DNA from: Nocardiopsis sp. N85
GTDB lineage: Bacteria > Actinomycetota > Actinomycetes > Streptosporangiales > Streptosporangiaceae
Assembly (NCBI RefSeq): GCF_028882275.1
Contig: NZ_JARBUT010000018.1
Location: forward strand, 1-64,000
DNA: 64,000 nt
Reading direction: 5' to 3'
The position numbers and the translations under genes are program-made. The notes below the pieces were generated by a model, which worked only from the letters and a program-made list of their open reading frames with translations, searched no databases and was not told the origin of the DNA. Positions within the stretch are counted from its first letter, which is position 1. Each line of letters starts with the position of its first letter. Positions 1 to 8,062 of this stretch are shown here, one piece after another.

Positions 1-129
1 CGAGGTGATCAGGTACATGTACCCGATGACCTTGTGGTCGGTCGACGTCAGCCAGCTGACGATCTTCGAGCCCTTGTGGGTCGTCGCCCCCTGGCCTTCG
101 GTGTGTGTCGGGGTGGTGGTCGTGCTCAT
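1..129 (-). CDS. ctaD: Cytochrome c oxidase subunit I, N-terminal part (cut by window edge)
   Basis: Only the first 43 codons are present, from the ATG at 129. The N-terminus is a short Thr-rich tail followed by KIVSWLTSTDHKVIGYMYLI, the invariant start of actinobacterial heme-copper oxidase subunit I just before its first membrane helix. The protein is the catalytic heme a/a3-CuB subunit of the aa3 oxidase in the cytoplasmic membrane. The ATG shares one base with the TAA of ctaC (TAATG), so the two subunits are translationally coupled. The product is clear; the remainder lies outside the window. Confidence 0.93.
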   Translation of the reverse strand, partial: MSTTTTPTHTEGQGATTHKGSKIVSWLTSTDHKVIGYMYLITS

Positions 130-1076
130 TACTCGTTGGTCTCCTCGGCCTCGTCGGCGCCGGAGCCCGTGCCTTCGGCATTGGAACCCTCGGCGCCGGT
201 GTCCTCGCCGGAGTCCGGGGTGTCGGGGGTCTCGGCGGCCTCGGTCTCGGCGGCCTCGGTCGCCTGCTCCTGCTCGGTGGCCCAGGACTCGTAGTCGCCC
301 TCGGACAGGACCTGGACGTTGAAGAGCATGCGGGTGTGGTCCACACCGCACAGCTCGGCGCATCGGCCGATGTACTCACCGGCGGTGTCGTCACCCAGGT
401 TCACCTGGAACGCGTTGTCCCGGCCGGGGATGACGTCCATCTTGAACCCGAACTCCGGGACCCAGAACGAGTGGATGACGTCCGGGGAGTGGAGGTCGAA
501 GTGGACGACCGCGTTCTCCGGAAGCACCAGGGTGGCCTGGGTGGAGGGGTCGGCGGTGCCGTCCGGGTTGGGGATGCCCACCTCGGAGAACAGCACCTGC
601 CCGCCCTCCTCCTTGGGGGCGTCCAGGTAGTTGAACTGCCAGGCCCACTGGAAGGCGACGACCTCGACGTGGACGTCGGCCTCCTGCTCGGTGTCCAGCA
701 GGTAGTTCTGATCGCGCGCGGTGAAGTAGAAGAGCACCGCGACCACGACGATCGGAAGAACGGTGTAGAGCGCCTCGATGGGCATGTTGTAGCGCACCTG
801 GGGCGGCAGCTGCTCAGAGCGCTTGCGGTGGAAGATGACCGACCAGATGATCAGTCCCCACACGAGAATGCCGACCGCGAAAGCCGCCACCCAGGAACCC
901 TGCCAGAGCGAGAGAACACGCTCGGCCTGCTCGGTGATCGGCTCCGGCATGCCCAAACGAGTGAGCTCGTTCGACGCGCAGCCGGTCGCGGCCAGCCCCA
1001 ACACGGCGAGCGCGGCGCCGCGTGGTGCCCATCGGCGCAGACTTGAACGCCGATTTTCTTGGCGGGTCGGACTCAC
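129..1076 (-). CDS. ctaC: Cytochrome c oxidase subunit II, lipoprotein, CuA site
   Basis: A 315-residue subunit II of the aa3 oxidase, which takes electrons from cytochrome c through a binuclear CuA centre. A probable lipobox ends at Cys33 (LAATGC). Two membrane helices follow at about residues 62-82 and 102-120, then an extracytoplasmic cupredoxin domain. The CuA ligands are visible as C239-x3-C243-x3-H247-x2-M250. The last 50 residues or so are a low-complexity Glu/Ala/Thr tail unlike the core and probably dispensable. The GTG start at 1076 has GGGAAGG upstream. It overlaps ctaD by one base as the first gene of a ctaC-ctaD operon. Confidence 0.95.
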   Translation of the reverse strand: MSPTRQENRRSSLRRWAPRGAALAVLGLAATGCASNELTRLGMPEPITEQAERVLSLWQGSWVAAFAVGILVWGLIIWSVIFHRKRSEQLPPQVRYNMPIEALYTVLPIVVVAVLFYFTARDQNYLLDTEQEADVHVEVVAFQWAWQFNYLDAPKEEGGQVLFSEVGIPNPDGTADPSTQATLVLPENAVVHFDLHSPDVIHSFWVPEFGFKMDVIPGRDNAFQVNLGDDTAGEYIGRCAELCGVDHTRMLFNVQVLSEGDYESWATEQEQATEAAETEAAETPDTPDSGEDTGAEGSNAEGTGSGADEAEETNE

Positions 1077-1518
1077 GGATTGCCTTCCCAGCGGTGTAGC
1101 CCGTGGATCTCCACGGGCGGCCTAAGTATCCAAAGCTTGTCAGGGGGAAACATTATCGCGAACCGCCCAGGGTCCCGTTCATGGGCTTGCCTGGTCAGCG
1201 TGTTGCCGAAGGCCCGTGTACGGGACACTCGGTGGTCCGTGGAGCCGGGCCCGTCGGCCCCGTCGGGGATGACCCCTCCCGGCGGACGGCGAGGCGCGGC
1301 CCGGCGTTCCCCCGGGCCCTCCTCCATGAGGTCGCCGACCCGCCTGAGCGGGTCCCGGGCGGTGCCCGCGTCCACTGCGGGGGCGGCCCGGAGGCGTCTC
1401 ACGAGGAGAGAACAAGGTGAGCGTATCGCTGGGTTCACGACACCCTTAACCGGGTTCGCCTTACCGCGCGGGACGGGTCAAGATTGGGACACGGAACGAC
1501 AACGCACAGGGGGTTCCC
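1077..1518. other. 442-bp divergent intergenic region between ctaC and the TusA-like gene
   Basis: No convincing gene is seen. It must hold the ctaC promoter (minus) and the TusA-like gene promoter (plus). A perfect 8-bp inverted repeat, CCCGTGGA-TC-TCCACGGG, lies at 1100-1117 just upstream of the ctaC ribosome-binding site. It would form a hairpin in the ctaC leader or serve as an operator. The other open frames here have no ribosome-binding site or recognisable protein. Confidence 0.5.
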
Positions 1519-1779
1519 GTGTCCGATCGACGGCCGATCCCGCGGCCGACGGCGCCGTCGGTGATCGTGGAGGCGGTGGGCCGCAAGTGCCCGATCCCGA
1601 TCATCTGGGTGGCCCGGCGGCTGCACGAAGTGCCCATCGGAGGGGTCATCGCGGTCACCGCGGACGACCCCGCCGCCAAGGCGGACATCCCGGCATGGTG
1701 CCGGATGAAGATGCACGAATTCGTCGCGGAGGTGCCCCTCGCCCGGGGTAGCGCGTTTCACATCCGCCGCATGTACTGA
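1519..1779 (+). CDS. TusA/SirA-family sulfur-carrier protein
   Basis: An 86-residue TusA-like protein. The family carries persulfide sulfur on a Cys in a CPxP motif for tRNA thiolation, molybdopterin or other sulfur transfer. Here the motif is KCPIPI at about residues 24-29, followed by the family's amphipathic helix. The GTG start at 1519 follows an AGGGGG ribosome-binding site. It is monocistronic, facing rpsD across a hairpin. The specific sulfur pathway cannot be told from the context. Confidence 0.82.
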   Translation: MSDRRPIPRPTAPSVIVEAVGRKCPIPIIWVARRLHEVPIGGVIAVTADDPAAKADIPAWCRMKMHEFVAEVPLARGSAFHIRRMY

Positions 1780-1850
1780 GCCGTTCCCGGTTCCGGTTCC
1801 GTTGGCGTAACGATTAGGACACGCCGAATTCCGGGATGACGCGGACACGG

Positions 1851-1887
1851 CGAAGGCCGCGCGGACACGGGGTCCACGCGGCCTTCG
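1851..1887. terminator. Hairpin between convergent TusA-like gene and rpsD
   Basis: Perfect 11-bp stem CGAAGGCCGCG / CGCGGCCTTCG with a 15-nt loop, lying between the two convergent stop codons; likely bidirectional. Confidence 0.7.
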
Positions 1888-1928
1888 CGTGCTCGCACGG
1901 GACACCCGCGAGGGCGTCCACGGGGGTG

Positions 1929-2540
1929 CTAGCGGGCGTAGAACTCGACGACGAGCTGCTCGTCGAAGGGCACCGGGATCTGCTCACGCTTGGGGCGGTC
2001 GACGACCGCGATGCGCAGGTCCTTGTGGCTGACCGCCAGGTAACCGGCGATCTTGTCGTCGGCGTGGACGCCCTCGGCGGCCTCGACGAACGGCACCATG
2101 CTGCGGGACTTCTCCCGCACCGCGATGATCTGGCCCGGCTTGACCTGGTACGACGGGATGTCGACCTTCTTGCCGTCCACGGTGACGTGACCGTGGTTGA
2201 TGAACTGACGCGCGGCGTAGATCGACGCGGCGAGACCGGCGCGCAGAACGACCGTGGCCAGACGCAGCTCCAGCTCGGCGAGCATCTCCTCACCGGTGCG
2301 GCCGGTGCGCTTCTTGGCGTTCTCGTAGATCCTGAGCAGCTGCTTCTCGGTCAGGTCGTAGTACCAGCGCACCTTCTGCTTCTCGGCCTGGCGAACGGCG
2401 AAGTCGCTGCTGTTGCGGCGAACGCGACGGCCGTGCTCACCGGGCGGGTAGGGGCGCTTCTCGAAGTAGCTGACCGCCTTACGGGTCAGCGGCATTCCGG
2501 CGCGCCGCGACAACCGCACCTTGGGTCCGGTGTAGCGCAT
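1929..2540 (-). CDS. rpsD: 30S ribosomal protein S4
   Basis: 203 residues starting MRYTGPKVRL, a full-length S4 that nucleates 30S assembly on 16S rRNA. The S4 RNA-binding domain is in the second half (HVTVDGKKVD). The protein contains no cysteine, so it is the zinc-independent (C-) form. The ATG at 2540 is preceded by AAAGGACA; an upstream in-frame extension has no such support and is not family-like. The gene stands alone, away from the alpha operon, as usual in actinomycetes. Confidence 0.96.
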   Translation of the reverse strand: MRYTGPKVRLSRRAGMPLTRKAVSYFEKRPYPPGEHGRRVRRNSSDFAVRQAEKQKVRWYYDLTEKQLLRIYENAKKRTGRTGEEMLAELELRLATVVLRAGLAASIYAARQFINHGHVTVDGKKVDIPSYQVKPGQIIAVREKSRSMVPFVEAAEGVHADDKIAGYLAVSHKDLRIAVVDRPKREQIPVPFDEQLVVEFYAR

Positions 2541-2841
2541 GCAATGTCCTTTCACGGGGAATGCGGGGAATCCCAGGTAAGGCTGACCTAGAACTGGGAG
2601 GCGTCCCGTGGACGCCCGGGCTCCGGGCACGTCCGTCGGACGTGGACCGGAGCGGGTTCCCCACCGTCGCGGTGACCCTGCGCTGACGGTTCGGGCGATA
2701 CACCGACACGCGTTTCAGCGCATCGGCGGGCACGGAGGATCCACCGAACGAGGCGGTGGGGATCCGTGCGAATCGTGTCCCGGGCACGCGAGTGCTCGGG
2801 ACACGGGGTCACGACGATCTACTCTACGGGGTCCGGACGAC
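2541..2841 (-). other. rpsD leader and promoter region (301 bp)
   Basis: No gene seen. It should contain the rpsD promoter and 5' leader, and the 3' end of the upstream kinase transcript. I could not assign a specific S4-binding structure. Confidence 0.4.
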
Positions 2842-3813
2842 CTAGACGAACGGGCGGACCTCAGCGGCGACCTCCGCACCGTAGGAACGCTCCAAACGCT
2901 CCAACAGGGAGGCGCCGGTGAGCATGTACTCCTGAGGGCCGTCGACCTCCAGGCAGTGGACGGCGGTGGCGTTGCCCACCTGGGCGGCGCGCTCCAGGGC
3001 CAGGCCCCAGGAGTGGGCGGCCAGGAAGCCGGCGCGGAAGGCGTCGCCCATGCCGGTGGGGTCGACCAGGTCGCCGACGGCGGCGGCGGGCACGTGGACG
3101 CTCGGCTCGCCCTCGCGGTCGATCCGGGCGCCCTTGGCGCCGAGGGTCGTGATGCGGGTGCCGACCTTGGTCAGGACCTCGGTGTCGGACCAGCCGGTCT
3201 TCTGCTCGGCCAGAGCCTTCTCGTACTCGTTGGTGAAGAGGAAGGTCGCCCCCTCGATGAGGGTGCGCACCTGCGGCCCCTCCATCCGGGCGAGCTGCTG
3301 GGAGGGGTCGGCGGCGAAGGCGATGCCCCGGGCCCGGCACTCCTCGCTGTGGCGGACCATGGCGGCCGGGTCGTCGGCGCCGATGAGCACCAGGTCCAGT
3401 CCGCCCAGGCGATCGGCGATCGGCTGGAGCTCGATGTTGCGGGCCTCGGCCATGGCGCCGGCGTAGAACGACGCGATCTGGTTCTGGTCGCGGTCGGTGG
3501 TGCAGATGAACCGGGCGGTGTGCCGAAGCTCGGAGATGTAGACGTGGGAGGTGTCCACGCCGTGGCGGTCCAGCCAGGCGCGGTAGTCCTCGAAGTCGGC
3601 ACCGGCCGCGCCGACCAGGACCGGGGACAGCCCGAACCCGCCCAGTCCGAAGCAGATGTTGGCGGCGACGCCGCCGCGTCGGACGTCCAGCTCGTCGATG
3701 AGGAAGGAGAGGGACAACTGCTGGATCTGCTCGGGGATGATCTGCTCCGCGAACCGCCCCTCGAAGGACATCAGGTGATCGGTGGCGATGGATCCGGCAA
3801 CCGCGATACGCAC
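2842..3813 (-). CDS. PfkB/ribokinase-family carbohydrate or nucleoside kinase
   Basis: 323 residues with the PfkB fold: an N-terminal GG-type motif (RRGGVAANICFGL) and the C-terminal anion-hole/catalytic motif DPTGMGDAFRAGF, whose Asp is the catalytic base. The family phosphorylates sugars or nucleosides with ATP in the cytoplasm. Actinobacterial homologues near ctaC are annotated as carbohydrate or adenosine kinases; substrate is not determinable here. The start is GTG at 3813 (VRIAVAGSIATD) with AAGGAG upstream. A 90-codon upstream extension is Arg/Pro-rich and unlike the family, so it was discarded. Confidence 0.85.
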   Translation of the reverse strand: MRIAVAGSIATDHLMSFEGRFAEQIIPEQIQQLSLSFLIDELDVRRGGVAANICFGLGGFGLSPVLVGAAGADFEDYRAWLDRHGVDTSHVYISELRHTARFICTTDRDQNQIASFYAGAMAEARNIELQPIADRLGGLDLVLIGADDPAAMVRHSEECRARGIAFAADPSQQLARMEGPQVRTLIEGATFLFTNEYEKALAEQKTGWSDTEVLTKVGTRITTLGAKGARIDREGEPSVHVPAAAVGDLVDPTGMGDAFRAGFLAAHSWGLALERAAQVGNATAVHCLEVDGPQEYMLTGASLLERLERSYGAEVAAEVRPFV

Positions 3814-3958
3814 GGGACGGGGGCTCCTTGCTCGGGACGCACCGGTCGGGGACCGGACGTGGTTCCGGGCACGTCGACGACGCGCCCGCTCGGACCGACC
3901 CAGGGTATCCGGCCCCTCACTCCCGCCGGAAGGAGGGACCGCGCCCGGGCACGACGAA

Positions 3959-4027
3959 GGGAGGGCGGACCGGGTCCGCCCTCCCTCACGGGCCCACCGG
4001 CCGGCCGCGGGCCGGCCGCGGTGGGCC
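3959..4027 (-). terminator. Two strong hairpins downstream of erpA
   Basis: A 12-bp stem at 3959-3985 (GGGAGGGCGGAC / GTCCGCCCTCCC) is followed by a GC-only dyad at 3991-4027 whose outer arms are GGCCCACCG / CGGTGGGCC. They lie between erpA and the kinase gene. Confidence 0.65.
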
Positions 4028-4090
4028 GGGGGCGTGTCCTGCGCGGACGCCCACCCCGCCGCACGACGGGGGACCTCCACGGAGAGCGCC

Positions 4091-4438
4091 CTAGTTGAAC
4101 GAGTCGCCGCAGGCGCAGGAACCGGTGGCGTTGGGGTTGTCGATGGTGAAGCCCTGCTTCTCGATGGTGTCGACGAAGTCGATGGTCGCGCCGATGAGGT
4201 AAGGGGAGCTCATCCGGTCGGTGACGACCTCGACGCCGCCGAAGTCGGTGACGACGTCGCCGTCGAGCTCGCGCTCGTCGAAGTAGAGCTGGTAGCGCAG
4301 ACCGGAACAACCGCCGGGCTGGACCGCGACGCGAAGGCGCAGGTCGTCCCGGCCCTCCTGCTCAAGCAGAGCCCGGATCTTGTTGGACGCGTCGTCCGTG
4401 AGGTTGATCCCCTCGGTGGTCTCGCTCTGAACCGTCAT
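4091..4438 (-). CDS. erpA: Iron-sulfur cluster insertion protein ErpA (HesB/IscA family)
   Basis: 115 residues of the A-type Fe-S carrier family, which delivers clusters to apo-proteins. The three ligand cysteines are present in the standard arrangement: GGCSGLRY in the middle and GSCACGDSF at the C-terminus. The ATG at 4438 has AGGAG nine bases upstream. It lies close to the cytochrome oxidase genes, as in Streptomyces. The lipA downstream in this window is one enzyme class that needs such clusters. Confidence 0.94.
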   Translation of the reverse strand: MTVQSETTEGINLTDDASNKIRALLEQEGRDDLRLRVAVQPGGCSGLRYQLYFDERELDGDVVTDFGGVEVVTDRMSSPYLIGATIDFVDTIEKQGFTIDNPNATGSCACGDSFN

Positions 4439-4873
4439 CGTGTAAAGCTCCTCATGGAAAGGGGTTGCGGCCCGCTTGCGCCCGCGGCCCCGGACTGGCC
4501 CCGTCCTAAGAACGGATGTCCTCTTCAACGGATGCCAACGCCCGGCGCCGGCGCCGCATTCCAACGCGCCGCCACCGTGTCCGTCCGACCTCGCGGACCC
4601 TGGCGAGGGTCCGGTACGGGCTGACTTGCGCGTGTTCCACCAGGGTACCCATCCGGCCCGGCCACCACACCGCGCGTCGGGGCCGATCAGCGCGCCCGGC
4701 GGACCACGCCGGCGGCCGGAGAGCGCGGTTCCTCGGCGGGGCGTTCCATCGCCGCCGCCACCGATCCGGCCGGCTCGGCGAGGACGTGGGTCTCGGTGCT
4801 CCCCGAGGCGGCGGCCCGTGCCGGGAGCGAGGTCGACCCCGTCGGCTTCCACCGGGGCTCCGCCGTCCCAAGA
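4439..4873. other. 435-bp region upstream of erpA without a recognisable gene
   Basis: Holds the erpA promoter and probably further decayed sequence from the glycerate kinase remnant at 4874-5060. Open frames here on either strand are Arg/Pro/Gly-rich, with no motif. Confidence 0.4.
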
Positions 4874-5060
4874 GGGGATCGGCGGAGGCGGCGCCCTGGG
4901 CGGCGAGCAGCCCGGTGCCGGCGTCGTTGGCGGAACCGACACCCGGGCCGACCACGACGGTGCGGGCGCCGTCGGCCCGGGCGGCCTCCGAGGCGCTCAG
5001 GGTTCCGGCGAACGTGTCCGGTGCGATCACGATGCGCACGTGCTCGGTGTGCTGCGTCAC
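4874..5060 (-). pseudogene. Glycerate kinase remnant (internal deletion)
   Basis: Minus-strand translation begins HVRIVIAPDTFAGTLSASEA, the conserved N-terminus of GarK/GlxK-type glycerate kinases. It jumps directly to ARTVVVGPGVGSANDAGTG, which matches the glycine-rich ATP-site segment normally more than 80 residues further on. After AAQGA the frame loses similarity. The gene therefore has an internal deletion and a missing C-terminal half and cannot encode an active kinase. A GTG near 5060 could have been the original start. Confidence 0.6.
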
Positions 5061-5093
5061 GTGGCCCGGCACCAGGGTTCGGTATCAAAAAAA

Positions 5094-5127
5094 TTCACAT
5101 TATGGATTTTTAATTCCATTATGTGAA
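5094..5127 (-). promoter_or_regulatory. AT-rich 13-bp inverted repeat with T-tract (terminator or operator)
   Basis: Arms TTCACATTATGGA (5094-5106) and TCCATTATGTGAA (5115-5127) pair at 12 of 13 positions. Read on the minus strand, the dyad begins two bases after the pspAB stop codon and is followed by seven T residues: an intrinsic terminator for pspAB by position. It is also directly upstream of the glycerate kinase remnant and could have been its repressor site. Its AT-richness stands out against surroundings that are around 70% GC. Confidence 0.65.
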
Positions 5128-5129
5128 AA

Positions 5130-5726
5130 TCAGAGACCGGGTGCCCCGTACACCGGGAACCAACGCGACCGATCGGCCTCCATCGGCAGGTCCCCGCCGA
5201 TGGCCGCCTCCGCCTGGAGCTCCAGGGCGTTGTCCCGCCGCTGCCCCGGCAGCGGTGCGAACGGGTAGAAGGTACCGCGCTTGTAGAGGTAGACCAGGGC
5301 CAGCGAACGTCGCCCATCGGTGAACCCCAGCAGCGAGCACAGCAGCGAGGGCCCGTACCCGTTCTCCTCCAGGGTGGAGTTGACCGCGTGGAGTGAGGTG
5401 ACCAGCCCCGTGATGTCGGGATCGGTCACCTCGCCCTGTTCCGCCGGCGGGTGGTCGGAGCGCACCACCAGCCACGTGTACCCGTACTCGTCGGTGACCT
5501 GACCGACCGGCGGCCCGTCCCCGACGTCGAGGAGCGCGGTGATGTCCTTCTCCAGATCCGCGAAGGCCGCGCCCTCCGCCGAGCGGAAGGCCACCGACCC
5601 GGTCCCGGTCGGCCGGAATCCGGCCGAGGCGCGCAGGGTGACCGCGGCCGACGGCAGCCCGAACAGGGCGTCCAGGTCGGGCTCGACCGGCTCGGATCGG
5701 CCCAGCAGGGCCCGCCAGAAACTCAC
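5130..5726 (-). CDS. pspAB: PspA-associated protein PspAB
   Basis: 198 residues matching the actinobacterial PspAB family found beside pspA, pspAA and htpX. It starts MSFWRALLGRSEP with a conserved DLDALFGLPSAAVTLRA segment. No membrane helix or catalytic motif is obvious and the biochemical role is unknown; the association with PspA implies envelope-stress function. It is the last gene of the psp block, 31 nt after htpX. The ATG at 5726 follows directly on htpX. Similar length to relatives, no sign of decay. Confidence 0.82.
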   Translation of the reverse strand: MSFWRALLGRSEPVEPDLDALFGLPSAAVTLRASAGFRPTGTGSVAFRSAEGAAFADLEKDITALLDVGDGPPVGQVTDEYGYTWLVVRSDHPPAEQGEVTDPDITGLVTSLHAVNSTLEENGYGPSLLCSLLGFTDGRRSLALVYLYKRGTFYPFAPLPGQRRDNALELQAEAAIGGDLPMEADRSRWFPVYGAPGL

Positions 5727-5757
5727 GATGTCTCGACTCCCATCGGGATCGTTGTGC

Positions 5758-6678
5758 TCAGGCCCCCCGGCCCAACTGGCGGGAGATCTCCGAGAGCTGC
5801 TCCAACCGCTTCTCCACCGGGGGGTGGGTGGCGATCAGGCTGTTCAGACTGAACCCCTTGGCGAAGGCGGGGGCGAAGAAGAAGGCGTTGAACGGTTCCA
5901 CCTGCCGCAGGTCCCGGCTCGGGATGCGGGCCATGTCGCCGGTGATCTTGGTGAGGGCGCTGCCCAGCGCCGACGGGCGGCCGGTGAGGTGGGCGGCGGC
6001 GCGGTCGGCCGCCAGCTCCCGGTAGCGCGACAGCGCCCGGGTGAGAAGGAAGCTCAGCCCCCAGGCGATGGCGCTGACCACTACCACCAGCAGGGCGACC
6101 ACGGCCGGGGCGGGTCCGTTGTTGTTGCCACCGCGGCTCGCGCCGGCGAAGACGGCGAAGCGCAGTCCGGCCTGGGTGAGGAACCCGGCGACGATGCCCA
6201 GGAACCCGGCGACCGTCATGACCGTGACGTCGCGGTGCGCGACGTGGGACAGCTCGTGGGCCAGGACCGCCTCCAGCTCCGGTCCCTCCAACCGACGCAG
6301 CAGCCCGGTGGTGACGCACACGACGGCGGTCTTCTGGCTGTGCCCGGTGGCGAAGGCGTTGGGGACGTCGGTGTCGGCGATGCCGACCCGGGGCTTGGGC
6401 ATGTCGGCCATGGCGCACAGCCGGTCGATGAGGGCGTGCAGCTGGGGGGCCTGCTGGGGGGTGACCTCCTTGGCGCCCATCGCGAACATGGCGATCTTGT
6501 CGGAGGAGAAGTAGCTGAACAGCGCGAACGCGGCCACGATGATCAGGACCAGCCAGATGTTCAGCCCCACCGCGACGAGACCGACGATGAACGCCACGTA
6601 CACCAGGACCAGCAGGAACATGGTGAGGGCCATCCGACCCGTCAGTCCTCGGTCCGGTGCGAATCTGGAACCCGCCAT
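5758..6678 (-). CDS. htpX: Membrane zinc metalloprotease HtpX
   Basis: 306 residues of the M48B family, which degrades misfolded membrane proteins. Two N-terminal membrane helices lie at about residues 15-35 and 40-60. The zinc motif HELSH sits at about residue 140, the third zinc-ligand Glu region follows (ELAADRAAAHLTG), and a third hydrophobic stretch with long Gly/Asn-rich loop precedes it. It is located between pspAA and pspAB and separated from pspAA by a strong hairpin, so it may have its own promoter. Together these genes form an envelope stress and quality-control block. Confidence 0.93.
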   Translation of the reverse strand: MAGSRFAPDRGLTGRMALTMFLLVLVYVAFIVGLVAVGLNIWLVLIIVAAFALFSYFSSDKIAMFAMGAKEVTPQQAPQLHALIDRLCAMADMPKPRVGIADTDVPNAFATGHSQKTAVVCVTTGLLRRLEGPELEAVLAHELSHVAHRDVTVMTVAGFLGIVAGFLTQAGLRFAVFAGASRGGNNNGPAPAVVALLVVVVSAIAWGLSFLLTRALSRYRELAADRAAAHLTGRPSALGSALTKITGDMARIPSRDLRQVEPFNAFFFAPAFAKGFSLNSLIATHPPVEKRLEQLSEISRQLGRGA

Positions 6679-6760
6679 GCGTTACGTCCTCCCCTGGTCG
6701 GGACGATTCGGAGTCTAGTTCGCGAAGGTGAGAAAAGGGTGAAGAGAAGACGTGAACACG

Positions 6761-6800
6761 CCGGGGCCGCCACGACGCGGAAAGGTCGTGGCGGCCCCGG
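6761..6800 (-). terminator. Strong terminator after pspA-pspAA
   Basis: Perfect 16-bp stem CCGGGGCCGCCACGAC / GTCGTGGCGGCCCCGG with an 8-nt loop, in the gap between pspAA and htpX. Confidence 0.75.
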
Positions 6801-6905
6801 TGCGATGTGCGCGCGCAGGAACCGGGCCGGTCCCGCCCGGACGGTGGAGGCGGGCCCGGTCGGTCGGTCCGGGTACGGGGGTCGGACCGCGGGGGTCCGG
6901 GTCCC

Positions 6906-7184
6906 CTAGCCCGGGATGAGGCCGTCGTCCTGCAACATCTGACGGACCTCGTCCATGCCGGCTTCGGCGTGCGGAAGGATGAACTGCGAGGGCTCCAGCG
7001 CGTCGGGCGGCAGCGGTGTGCCGTGCTCGCGCACCTTGGCCAGCAGGTCGTGCAGCGCCTTGCGGAAGGTGTCCTCGTCGCCCGCCTCGATCGCCGACTC
7101 CAGGGCGGAGTCGAAGGAGTTGAGCAGGTCGAGGTCGGCGTCGGTGAGGTCGAGCTGTCCCTCACCCATGATGCGGACGATCAC
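6906..7184 (-). CDS. pspAA: PspA-associated protein PspAA
   Basis: 92 residues, the actinobacterial PspAA family: begins MIVRIMGEGQLDL and is acidic. The ATG at 7184 overlaps the pspA stop by four bases (ATGA), so it is translationally coupled to pspA. The family is encoded next to pspA in Streptomyces and Mycobacterium-related genomes and is assumed to modulate PspA; the mechanism is unknown. Confidence 0.88.
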   Translation of the reverse strand: MIVRIMGEGQLDLTDADLDLLNSFDSALESAIEAGDEDTFRKALHDLLAKVREHGTPLPPDALEPSQFILPHAEAGMDEVRQMLQDDGLIPG

Positions 7185-7945
7185 GCGCCCTCCCCACGAC
7201 CGGTGGTGCCGTTGCCCCGCTCGATCTGCGGGGTGGCGCTGCCGCCGCCCAGCTCCATCCTCATCCGTTCCAGTTCGGCCTCGACACCGGTGGTGCTGGC
7301 CATGCGGTCGAGCTCGGCCTGGATGTCGTCGCGGGGACCGGAGCCGGTGACGTCGTCGAGCGCGCCGGAGGCGAGCAGTTCGTCGACGGCCCCGGCACGG
7401 GCCTGGAGCTCCGCGGTCTTGTCCTCGGCCCGCTGTATCGCCATGCCGACATCGCCCATCTCCTCGGAGATGCCGGTGAAGGCCTCGCTGATCTGGGTCT
7501 GGGCCTGGGCCGCGGTGTAGGTGGCCTTGATGGTCTCCTTGCGGGTGCGGAACGCGTCCACCTTGGCCTGGAGGCGCTGGGCCGCCAAGGTGAGCTTCTG
7601 CTCCTCGCCCTGGAGGTTGGAGTGCTGCTGACGCAGGTCGTCGATCTGCTGGCTGAGACCGGAGCGACGGGTCAGGGCCTCGCGGGCGAGGTCCTCCCGC
7701 CCCTGCGTCAGGGCGGCACGGCCCTGGTTCTCAAGCTTGGAGGACTGCTGCTCCAACTGCTGTATCTGCAATTCGACCCGCTTGCGGGAGGTCGCGACGT
7801 CGGCCACACCACGTCGGACCTTCTGCAGGAGTTCGAGTTGTTTCTGGTACGAGTAGTCGAGGGTCTCCCTGGGGTCCTCGACCGAGTCCAAGGCCTTGTT
7901 GGCCTTGGACTTGAAGATCATCGAAAGTCGCTGAAACACGCTCAT
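7181..7945 (-). CDS. pspA: Phage shock protein A (PspA/IM30 family)
   Basis: 254 residues, an almost entirely alpha-helical coiled-coil protein beginning MSVFQRLSMIFKSKANKALD, the amphipathic membrane-binding helix of PspA/Vipp1. The family are ESCRT-III-like proteins that polymerise on stressed membranes and block proton leakage. Heptad-rich helices cover residues 25-220; the tail is Gly/Thr-rich and disordered. GAAGGGG precedes the ATG at 7945. First gene of the pspA-pspAA unit and divergent from the DUF3043 gene. Confidence 0.94.
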   Translation of the reverse strand: MSVFQRLSMIFKSKANKALDSVEDPRETLDYSYQKQLELLQKVRRGVADVATSRKRVELQIQQLEQQSSKLENQGRAALTQGREDLAREALTRRSGLSQQIDDLRQQHSNLQGEEQKLTLAAQRLQAKVDAFRTRKETIKATYTAAQAQTQISEAFTGISEEMGDVGMAIQRAEDKTAELQARAGAVDELLASGALDDVTGSGPRDDIQAELDRMASTTGVEAELERMRMELGGGSATPQIERGNGTTGRGEGA

Positions 7946-8050
7946 CGGCGTGGCCGTCCCCTTCTCGGTGCGTACATCGGCTGTTCCCAGCGGGCGCTTC
8001 GCCCAACCCTACGCGGTCTGGCCCGCGGTCGCCATAAAGCTGTGACCGGC

Positions 8051-8056
8051 TACCCT
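8051..8056 (+). promoter_or_regulatory. -10 hexamer TACCCT, leaderless start of DUF3043 gene
   Basis: TACCCT ends six bases before the GTG at 8063, with no ribosome-binding site between: the leaderless pattern of actinobacteria. Confidence 0.55.
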
Positions 8057-8062
8057 GTGGGT

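Noticed and set aside
3814-4080. N-terminal extension of the PfkB kinase
   Set aside because: Arg/Pro-rich sequence over the erpA terminator hairpins; family length and AAGGAG support GTG at 3813.
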